Positions 56,132 to 64,000 of a DNA stretch of 64,000 nt are shown here, piece after piece (position 1 is the stretch's first letter; the number at the start of each line of letters is the position of its first letter). The DNA lies in NCBI GenBank assembly GCA_019916065.1, contig CM034237.1, positions 19,675,752 to 19,739,751 on the forward strand, written 5' to 3'. The notes under the pieces are model-generated. The model saw nothing but the letters and a program-made list of their open reading frames with translations, ran no database searches and was not told the origin of the DNA. Both the position numbers and the translations under genes were made by a program. This DNA is from Vitellaria paradoxa (Eukaryota; Streptophyta; Magnoliopsida; Ericales; Sapotaceae).

Positions 56132-57856
56132 ATGGATATTGGTTTTAGTGACTTCACTCATGGTCCTTTTGATGCCCAAGCCTACATAGAGTCTCTAAGT
56201 GACCAATTTGGATATAACTATACATTAGAGACCTATCACCAATTACCCCAATTCTTCAGGCATGAGGAGGAAGACCCATGTCTTCACCTTGATAGGTTTG
56301 AGGTAGTGTGTGGCTTATGTGATGATGGTAGAATGAGTAAGAGACTTAGGCTCATATTTTTCCTTTTATCATTACAAAGTGTGGCTGGTGACTAGTGTTG
56401 TGCCGTAAGTGAATGGATCTGCACTTGGGAGCAATTTCATCAAGCTTTTATTGAACATTTCCTCCCTATTCATCAAACCTTCACCCAGGGCCTTCAAATC
56501 AAAAATTTTTATCGAAAGAAGGGTGAAGTATTTTATAAAAGCTGGGAGAGATTTAACAATCCTTTAGAAACATTCCCAAGTCATGGATTAAAGTTAGTGG
56601 ACATTGTAGCAATCTTATATAATGCTTTACCTAGTGACTTACACTAGGCATTTGATGAAGTCTTAGGTAGGGAATTTCTTGACCTAACCCCAGGTGATGC
56701 ATGGTCATTCCTTGAATTGTTTTATGAACACACCAGGCCATAGGGAAGATTTGAACCTAGTTCTGAATATCATGCACTTAAAAGCCACACCGAACCTTCC
56801 CTATATACTCCTACTTCACTTGATCTTCATGATCCATCCTTTAGAAGTAGCACATGCATGGAGACTGATTATTGTGCCTATCCCAATCTTGTTCCACTCA
56901 TTGAAGGCCAGCACGAGGAACCTCAGGAGTATTGGCCTTGTGAACCTAATGATACACAATTAGAGGACATTTTTTATCAATTCATGTAACAATAGTTGAA
57001 AATTAATAACGGCTGGTACCAAGCCCTAGATGACTTGAGAGAGCAAGTTTCTAAGTTCACACAAGCTATGAGCACCATTCTAAGTGGTAACATGACTGAG
57101 ACATCGACCTCAGACACTATTATAGGCACTGAGTGGGACAATTACCCTAACTACACGGGGGATAACATTTGCAATGAGCATCTTTCTCATACTCCTTCGA
57201 ACACTCTCATTTCCTTTAACACTTACTAAGAGTCAGGAGACATATAATTCTTTCGTACTACTGAGCTTGATGCTCAACCTATCCCAACCACCCCAAACCT
57301 TATTGAGAGTCCTTTGACTCCAACTGAGCATTTGAGTGCCACATGGCCCGATGAACATATCATTGAATCGGTTGACCCTAGTTCACTCCACTACACAACC
57401 AAGGTTGAGAGTGGTGCACACCTCTCATCTCTTGACTTAGTCCCATCCAAAAGTCTTACTATAGGAATTGTGAGTGAGTACCATGAGGTCGGCCATCATT
57501 GGGGAGAGGTAGTAGACACGGGGAAGGCTTACATTGACTTTTTGGGTGTTGAGAGATCATTAAAACCCACCATTCCCACACCCATAGATTTCTTAGGCAT
57601 TGAAAGACTTATTGAACCCACTATTTCCACATCCATAGATTTCTTGGGTATCAAGAGACTAATTGAGCCAACCATGTCCACACCTGCACTTACACTTTGG
57701 CCACATTCGAGGTTTCAAGAACCTCACTTGGCCTTTCATTCCCCGGTGTGTTTTACACTTGGAAAGCATCCATATTCAGTGCTTCGTGGGCCCGTAGAGA
57801 ACATTTTATTTCTTAAACCATTTGTGGATGCATGGGATAGAGAGGGTGTTGGATAA
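56132..57856 (+). pseudogene. Athila-like gag plus conserved unknown region, stop-interrupted
   Basis: A single frame of about 575 codons from ATG 56132 (MDIGFSDFTHG) to TAA 57856. Order: N-terminal region (YIESLSDQFGYNYTLETYHQLPQ); a Retrotrans_gag-like domain at about residues 85-205 (CTWEQFHQAFIEHFLP, YRKKGEVFYKSWERF, LDLTPGDAWSFLELFYEHTRP); a low-complexity linker with a short helical stretch (YQALDDLREQVSKFTQAMS); then the second conserved region, with a 17-residue IDFLGIERLIEPT unit three times (57533-57685) and the end ENILFLKPF...GVG. Gag would build the particle; the second region is unassigned. Seven in-frame stops (near 56393, 56645, 56741, 56987, 56993, 57227 and 57243) but no frameshift that I can find. 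Each stop is explainable by a G-to-A or C-to-T change. No zinc knuckle or pol. Confidence 0.85.
57533..57685 (+). repeat. three tandem 51-bp units in the element C ORF
   Basis: Each encodes 17 residues starting IDFLG and containing PT near the end. A and B have one unit only. Confidence 0.92.
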
Positions 57857-58662
57857 CACTTTTGTCTTCATTTCATTTGTACATAGTAGATTAGATTTTT
57901 CATTTTCGTATTTTCATAGTTCTTTTTAATTTGATTCTCTTCCTTTATTTTCTTTTATTTTATTTTTATTTCTTCTTTCGTACTAACCCTTTTTCTTGTC
58001 TTATTTTCATTTCATTTTATGTCTAACCTTTTCTTTTGAATAGTTTCTTTTGTTTTTTTTCAAATAAGGAAGCTCTTGAGGTAATACCCTTCCTCTCCTT
58101 CTTATTTAATCTTGCACTTTCAATTTTGGTACTCCATTATATATAATTGCTGTTGTTGGGAGTGCTATAGAATCTAGGTTGGGGGGTGTTTTGGGTGATG
58201 CCTTACGAGACTTGAATAATGGGTGCATGCTTGGTTAATTTGTGTTATGTTCTTATTTGTGCCTTTTGTGGCTATTATTTCATGCTCATCATCATGCTCA
58301 CTTTGCACACTACAGACCCACTTATGCATTATAGTTTTCACATTGAGGACAATGTTTTGTCTAGGTTGGGGGTAGAGTTCGCATGATGACACTTTGTGTT
58401 AAAATTGTCAAATTTTTTAAATTTTGAGCATTTTTTAGCTTAAATACATGAATTTAGCACATTTATACTTACATGTCAACCCTTTTGGTTTGGTCAATGG
58501 TGAATTTGAGTGAGAAAGTAATAAGTGAGTTTTGTTTAAGTATTAATAGGAAACATAATTCAAGTGGAGTGTGTGATAACTTTGTGCATTTTTGGACTAT
58601 CATGGTGAAAAGTTTATGTGCTTAGGAGTAGACTTTATTTGATATTGATTACTTGAGCATCT

Positions 58663-58920
58663 TTACACTAGGTAGAGACTTGTACCCCTTAATTGTGAGC
58701 TTTTGAGCCTATTATTTCTTTTTCTTGAGAGATTGCACATAATCACAGCTTTTTTGCTCTTCACTTCGGTTTTCAATGCACTAATTGCATCACACACACT
58801 TGCATGGGTTTCACTTGGCACATTATGAGTTGTTGCAAGCTTTGAACATGATGCTAGGCTATCTTTGCTATTGTTGGGCCTTTTTATTCTTCCTTGATAT
58901 GAAATTGCCCTAGGAACCAA
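58663..58920 (-). CDS. antisense ORF 1 in the 3' region of element C
   Basis: 85 codons, starting MVPRAISYQGR; homologous over 68 codons to 22294-22500 of element A and open in both. See the A entry for the case for and against. No domain recognised. Not detectable as an open frame in B. Confidence 0.3.
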   Translation of the reverse strand: MVPRAISYQGRIKRPNNSKDSLASCSKLATTHNVPSETHASVCDAISALKTEVKSKKAVIMCNLSRKRNNRLKSSQLRGTSLYLV

Positions 58921-59280
58921 CTTGAAGCCTTTTAATAAAGTGTGTGATATTTATATATATATATATATATATTTGGCTTCCACCTCATATATTATCTCTT
59001 AATCTTGATCACACACTTTTAAGCCTTACCCTCACATGTTTTGGGTTGTGAAAAGTGCCTCAATGTCAGTGATATGAGTGGGGGTTGGGAATGGAAGCTT
59101 TTGAGAGCATATTGAGAAGGAATATTGGGTGGAGAATTCAGCTTATGTTTATTTCATTATTTCAAAAAAAAGATAAAAAAAAAAGAAAAAGAAAAAAAGA
59201 GGAAAAAAAAAAAGGAAAAAAAAAAAGTTTGTCATTCATTTTTGCTTATGTAATTTTAGGACTTGTGCATTGTATTATAA

Positions 59281-59469
59281 TTATTGAGAATGTTCCATGA
59301 GTAGTTTGTAAGTTAGTGAATAAGCTTCTTGTTGTAGTTCTCCTTGGGGTTGGAAAGGATATGGGTAGTTTGAGACTTGTGTGCACTCGAACGTCTTTAT
59401 CCCAAGACATGTGCTTTGATTTCCATATCTTCCATTGTTAGCCATTACCCCTGGCCAAGTTACAACCAA
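59281..59469 (-). CDS. antisense ORF 2 in the 3' region of element C
   Basis: 62 codons, starting MVVTWPGVMANN; shares about 40 N-terminal residues with 22814-23014 of A. Weak evidence for a real protein. Confidence 0.22.
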   Translation of the reverse strand: MVVTWPGVMANNGRYGNQSTCLGIKTFECTQVSNYPYPFQPQGELQQEAYSLTYKLLMEHSQ

Positions 59470-59539
59470 AACAAAGACCTAGTGGATTCTAAGCAAGCAA
59501 CTCTTGTATTGTGCATGTAGTGGCATTGTGTAGGTTGTG

Positions 59540-59544
59540 TGGTG
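59540..59544. repeat. target-site duplication TGGTG, left of solo LTR D
   Basis: Matches 61124-61128. Confidence 0.9.
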
Positions 59545-61123
59545 TGATTACACTTGAAAAGTGTAATTACAAACTCCCTAACTCAACACTTATTCATGCA
59601 TTTAAATAATTAAAGTTGAAGTTTTAGTGTTATTTTATTGCTTATACTTTTATTTTTCTAATTGCAGGGAAAAAGGCAATGAGATCAAAGTTTATAGCTA
59701 TGGAAATGGCCGAGAAAACGAAGGAAATGTCATGGTTCAAACCTCACCTTGGATGGCCAAGACTAGCCCAAAGACCCAACCTAAAGGAAGAAGAAAAACA
59801 AGAAAAAAAGATACTTGGGGGTTGGGACCGTCCATCTAATGGTTGGGACCATAGTGTATAGGAATTGAGAAGAAAGCATTCTGTGGTCCCGACCGTTTGT
59901 CCCGACCCCCAGACTAGACAGTTGGGACCACCGTGTATCCAAAAGCCACGAATTGAAGCACCTCTTTTAGGGTTTTTTTGCATCTTTATAAGGACCCATT
60001 GCACGGCCATGAAGGGGGATGTCTTCTTTGAAGATTCCACAACTATATAGAGAATTAGATTAGATTTAAATTAAGTTGGAGAGTGATTCGTACGTTTTTT
60101 AAAAAGCTTTGTTGATGGATGCTTTTGGAGTTTTGTTCTTCATCTTTGCATTACTTGTTCATCTTTTCTTTTACATCTGAGTTACATTGTAAGTTGCACT
60201 TCGATTTACTTCGATTTATTTTGATTTACTTTGTAATATAATGTTTTGCTTGTTTCGATTTCTTTTTCACATGATGGAATGTTCTTTTATCGTTTTTGTG
60301 ATGTTTAAAGTAGTTTTAGCGTAAAACCCTAATCTTGATTCAACAAATCAATAAAGGGTAGTTCACGAGAAGCCTTGAGGTGTTCGTAGTCCCTTTGCGT
60401 ACGTTGCGAAACCTTTTACGAAGAGATTTACCTTTCACAAATCTATATTTTTTCTATTTCGAAAACATTCGAATACGAAAACCCTTAACCAAATCCGTGT
60501 GAGATCACTGCTATGGATTTTCGTAACCGATTATCAAAAACTTTCGAATAGACTTAAAAATCAGATTTTTATTAATTTTTGGTGTTTAATTGAAAAAACC
60601 TAGGAAACAAAAGTCTTTAAGCACATCCACTTGAGATCACTGGGACTGACCTTTGATTACAATGTTCTAAATAATTTTCAAATTAAATCCTGTTCTTCAA
60701 ACAAACACACCCCAAGGCAAAGTAGTGAACTACCCGGACTTGACGTTGAATCAAGATCTTTATTCTTATTGAATTGAAATCTAACTTAGTTTTAGTTATA
60801 ATTGCTTAATTTGAAATAGAAATTGCTTTGTTAATTTTATTTTAATTTTTCGCCTTCTAGCTTAATTCCTCTTGAAATTTAGATTTTCCTGTTTATTTTA
60901 ATCTTAATTAGTTGAAATTGAATTTATCTTTAATTTTACTGAACCCTAGAACTTAGTAAACTTAAATTTCCCAACTTGCTTCCCTTTAGTTTTTAGAATT
61001 CCTTTCACATCCTAGAAATTAGGCTCCCTGTGAATTCGACCTCGGACTCACCGAGTTTTAAAACTACGACTGCCCTCTTGCACTTGAGAGGTAGAACCCC
61101 GAAACACAATTTAGGGTCGGTCA
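59545..61123 (+). mobile_element. solo LTR D, same family as element C
   Basis: TGATTACACTTG...GGGTCGGTCA, 1579 bp, clearly homologous to the C LTRs but diverged and with small indels. Bounded by TGGTG duplications, with element C internal sequence on both sides. Left by LTR-LTR recombination of a relative that inserted into C. Confidence 0.93.
59987..59994 (+). promoter_or_regulatory. TATA box of solo LTR D
   Basis: TATAAGGA, same place as in LTR C, downstream of GGGACC modules at 59822-59935. Confidence 0.6.
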
Positions 61124-61128
61124 TGGTG
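61124..61128. repeat. target-site duplication TGGTG, right of solo LTR D
   Basis: Matches 59540-59544. Confidence 0.9.
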
Positions 61129-61730
61129 TGATCTCTTACACATGCATTGGAACATGGTTATGAGCTGTCCACTTTGAATTGCATTTCAGTTCACTCACTT
61201 GTTTGCGGGGTTATGTGCAACTAGGATAGCATTATATGCTAATAGGTGTATGTGAACCCTCTATGAGTGAATTTCTTTCTATGAGTGGTACCTTGTGAGC
61301 TTTTGAAGTCAAAACTTAGTTCCATTTATGTTCTTGCGACCTTGTTGAATGAATGAAACAATTTTGCACACAAGCTCTTTCTACTTTGATAGTCCATGCA
61401 TTTATGCTTAGCACTTGGGAATTACACATGATATTTGGGTTTTGTAACTTATTGAGCTTGAGCTTAATTCATTTTTGATCTTGATCACTTTTTGACACTT
61501 TGAGACCGTGCCATAGAATTTTCTGGGTAGATTCACTACAAACCCTCACGAGACCTTACTCGTCCACTAGGGGGAACCTAGGGGTTTAAAGGGCTTGCTA
61601 CACGTAGCTAAGTGTAGCCGTGTTTCCAACGAAAAGAGAAATAGGATAGTAGTTGCATCTCATTTTAACAAAAAAAAATCATGCATTTTCATTTCAACAA
61701 AGAGCATTGCTAAGGGACTAGCAATGTTCA
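61129..61730 (+). other. 3' region of element C, part 2
   Basis: Continues the 3' region after D; aligns with 23085-23730 of A (ATCTCTTAC/GC..., ATGAGCTGTC, GTCCACTAGGGGGAAC). An open frame at 61595-61807 runs into the LTR and is not credible. Confidence 0.7.
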
Positions 61731-61742
61731 AGTTAAGGGGTG
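61731..61742 (+). other. polypurine tract of element C
   Basis: AGTTAAGGGGTG directly before the 3' LTR; equivalent to GTTGGGGG in A. Confidence 0.55.
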
Positions 61743-63254
61743 TGATTACACTTGAAAAGTGTAATTACAAACTCCCTAACTCAACACTTATTCATGCATT
61801 TAAATAAATAAAGTTGAAGTTTTAGTGTTATCATATTACTTATACTTTTATTATTTTATTTGCAGGGAAAAGGGCAAGGATGTCAAAATTTATAGCTATG
61901 AAAAGGGTCCAGATGACGAAGAAAAAGTCATGCTTCAAACCTTGCCTTGGATGAGCAAGACTAGCCTAAAGACCCTTTATAAAGAAGGAAAAGAAGCAAC
62001 ACAAAAGATACTTGGGGGTCGGGACCCCCTATCCTAATGGTTGGGACCACAGTAAGCTAAAAATGAGGAAAGACCATTCTGTGGTCCCGACCCCCTCTCC
62101 AAATGGTCGAGACCCCAGTGTATCCAGAAACCTAATTCTAAAGCCCGCCTATTAGGGTTTCGGGCAACTATATAAAGAACCTAATGCACGGCCGCAGAAG
62201 AAACAGCTTTTACATTATTTTCTGAGATACTTAGAGAGATTAGATTAGTTTTAGATTAAGTTAGAGAGTATTTTTACATGATTGAAGATTGTTAATGGAG
62301 GCGTTTGGAAAACTTTTCTTCCTTAGTGCTGTGATGTTGAATAGTTTTCTTTCCGAACGATTTCAGCTGTAAGTTCTATTTCGTTATGTTCTTTAATAGC
62401 ATGTTTTGTTTCTTTCAGAGAATAGATCAACTGGTTGAGTGCTTGTTGATTGTTTTCATTTTGTTTAAAATGGTTATAGCGTAAACCCTAGTTCTTGATT
62501 CAACGAATCAAGAATGTGTAGTTCACGAAAAACCTTGGGATGTTTATAGACCCTTCGCATGGGTTGTGAGAGCTTATGCGTAAGGATCTACCATGTTAAA
62601 ATCTATTTTTAACTCGTTTCGAAAACATTCGAAACCGAAAATCTTTAACCACACTCGTTTGAAGTCACTGGTATGGGTTTTTGAATATAACCGTTTACAT
62701 ACTTCCGAACAAGATTACAAATAGGATTTGAGTTCACTTCTAGTTTTGTTTATTTGAAAAACCTTAAAAAACAAAGGTCTTTAACCAAATCTGCTTGAGA
62801 TCACTGGTATTAACCTTTGATTAAAATATTCTTAACACTTTTCAAATTAAACCCTAATCTAGATTGGAATAAAAACATCTCAAGGTAAAGTAGTGAACTA
62901 CCCGGACTTGAAAGTTGGATCAAGAACCTCTTTAGTATTGTGCTTGTAATTTAATTTAATTTCTATGTTAATTTATTCGCTTTAAAATTTAGAGTGGATG
63001 GTTTGTTTGCACTTTAAAATTAAATTGAATTTCTTTAATTAATATTTAATTCATTTAGAACCTAAAACAAAAGTTTGAGTTACTAAAAAATTAGTTTAAA
63101 TTAATTTAGGTTCACCTACTAACTAAGAGAACAAGTCTAGAACTTTTAACAAAGCCCTCCCTATGGATTCGATCTGGGACTCATCGAGTTTAAAACTATG
63201 ACTGCCCTCTTTCACTTGAGAGGTAGAACCCGAAATACTTTTTAGGGTCGGTCA
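61743..63254 (+). repeat. 3' LTR of element C
   Basis: 1512 bp, the same length as the 5' LTR, ends GGGTCGGTCA. TATA box TATAAAGA at 62171. Confidence 0.95.
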
Positions 63255-63259
63255 CCACT
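63255..63259. repeat. target-site duplication CCACT, right of element C
   Basis: Matches 54363-54367. Confidence 0.93.
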
Positions 63260-63735
63260 CCTGGACATTGATGAAAGCCTTTTGCAACCAAGCAAGCCTT
63301 ATACCTAGTAATGGAGCCGTTGGAGCTACGTTTGAGTCTAAAAATCCATTTGCAACCAATAATGTTATGGCCAGGATCAGGAGAAACTAATTCCTATGTC
63401 CTATTTTGAATGAGAGCATCATACTCTTCTGACATCCATTTTAGATCTTTAAGAGCTTAGGTTATAGTTGTGGAGGTTAAGCTTTTGTATAAGTTTATGA
63501 ATATTGGATTTTGCTCAGGTGGTCATTAAGTCAGTTGGTTGTGATATGATACAGGAGGCTTGTCTTGTGGGTGGCGGATTAACTGGTGCTTGGTTGGGAA
63601 GGTTAATGATAGAGAGTCTAGAATCAGGTGATACGGTTTCTGGGGAGGCTTGCCTTGTGGGTGGTAGATTGTCGATTGGTTAGGAGGGTTGATGGTAGGC
63701 TTGCTCGATTCTAATGTATTCAATATTGGCTCGAC
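63260..63735 (-). pseudogene. Ty1/copia pol, upstream part (part 2)
   Basis: Minus strand: a Pro/Ser/His-rich linker after integrase (63723-63526, INPPNQSTIYHPQGKPPQ), then ALKDLKWMSEEYDALIQN, ELVSPDPGHNIIGCKWIFRLK, SITRYKACLVAKGFHQCPGV, which is the start of copia RT and continues at 54362 across element C. WMSEEY lacks the residues usually written WRQAMSEEY, and a stop replaces Trp in the N.TWELV block. Confidence 0.85.
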
Positions 63736-64000
63736 TCTAAGTGCAGGGTTTCTTTTGAAGCATAATAACCGGTGAGAATTGGATCGTATCCACAGAGAGC
63801 CTTAAACAAAAATCAGTGAACAAATAATTTTTGAAAAAATCATAGACAAAATTTAACCTCACAATAAATGGTAGAGATTGAATTGGTTTTTAGCAATGGT
63901 GGATTGAATAAATTTTTTTTAAGAAAACAAATTAAAGAAAGCCTTGGATCCAAAACAAGCTCATAGTGATTTATATAAAATTCCAAGAGATCAATTACTC
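63736..64000 (-). mobile_element. LTR fragment at the window edge
   Basis: The minus strand reads GGCTCTCTGTGGATACGATCCAATTCTCACCGG, resembling the block near the 3' end of the A/C LTRs (CTCCCTGTGGATTCGACCTCGAACTCACC...). Otherwise AT-rich. It probably belongs to another Athila-like LTR cut by the window end. Confidence 0.4.

Larger units (their letters stand above)
57857..59539 (+). other. 3' region of element C, part 1
   Basis: Non-coding on the plus strand; T-rich, then conserved blocks shared with A. Includes antisense ORFs 58663-58920 and 59281-59469, a (TA)n run near 58952-58971 and a purine-only tract at 59163-59226. Confidence 0.7.
54368..63254 (+). mobile_element. Athila-like LTR retrotransposon C (gag-only)
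   Basis: 5' LTR 54368-55879 and 3' LTR 61743-63254, both exactly 1512 bp; perfect tRNA-Asp primer site; one long gag/unknown frame 56132-57856; long 3' region; CCACT duplications. A solo LTR of a close relative (59545-61123) sits in the 3' region. No pol. Best preserved of the three related copies, but by eye the LTRs differ at around 25 of the first 480 positions, mostly transitions, so it is not brand new. Confidence 0.93.

Noticed and set aside
56694..56963. ORF overlapping the element C gag
   Set aside because: It lies in a different frame; the true gag frame runs through this region with recognisable gag residues and only substitution-type stops.
59744..60040. Minus-strand ORF in solo LTR D
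   Set aside because: Within U3/R of an LTR; not open in the C LTRs and no domain.
1..64000. Naming the species
   Set aside because: Repeat families alone, without a database comparison, do not identify the plant; only flowering-plant origin is supported.

Overview
The window is a repeat-dominated, AT-rich stretch of a flowering-plant nuclear genome. The basis is an R2R3-MYB exon, plant CACTA (En/Spm) transposons with TNP2-type transposase, Athila-like and Tat/Ogre-like Ty3/gypsy elements, Ty1/copia remains, LINEs and MITE-like elements. I see no intact host gene, no rRNA or tRNA gene and no bacterial signal. The species cannot be named from this sequence.

Layout. 1-6973: MITE-like element (447-777); an R2R3-MYB remnant (2881-3428) next to a 5'-truncated RTE-like LINE (1542-2738) flanked by a perfect 20-bp target duplication; then AT-rich DNA with a decayed retroelement tail near 4560-5260. 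6974-25118: Athila-like element A, two LTRs and TSD TTTTA, split by an 11-kb CACTA transposon (CACTA1, 10433-21435, TSD AAT). CACTA1 carries a frameshifted TNP2 gene, a second seven-exon gene, GCGACCGC subterminal repeats and a 202-bp tandem array. 25124-31998: gene-poor DNA with a hAT-like MITE, an ACCGGT-rich repeat block and the RNase H end of an L1-type LINE. 31999-37266: the 3' part of a second CACTA element on the minus strand (CACTA2), holding a ~178-bp tandem array with dimeric order. It is joined at about 37266 to a minus-strand Tat/Ogre-like gypsy pol-gag remnant, whose upstream part is split by a 2.47-kb solo LTR (40859-43328, TSD GTATT). 44871-45150: copia/TRIM-type LTR plus tRNA-Met PBS. 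45297-52532: degraded element B, same superfamily as A. 52800-63735: minus-strand Ty1/copia remnant interrupted by element C (54368-63254, TSD CCACT), which itself holds a solo LTR of its own family (59545-61123, TSD TGGTG). The right edge enters another LTR fragment.

How the parts relate. Elements A, B and C share LTR starts (TGATTA...), a tRNA-Asp-type primer site, an Athila-like gag, no recognisable pol, and a second conserved protein region I cannot assign. It carries an IDFLG motif and always ends in ...LGVG plus stop. They look like a non-autonomous gag-only lineage that depends on a partner for enzymes. This lineage, with its conserved unknown C-terminal region, purine-rich 3' tract and antisense ORFs in the 3' region, is the best candidate for something undescribed. 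The nesting gives a relative order: copia before C before solo LTR D; A before CACTA1; Tat-like element before the GTATT solo LTR.
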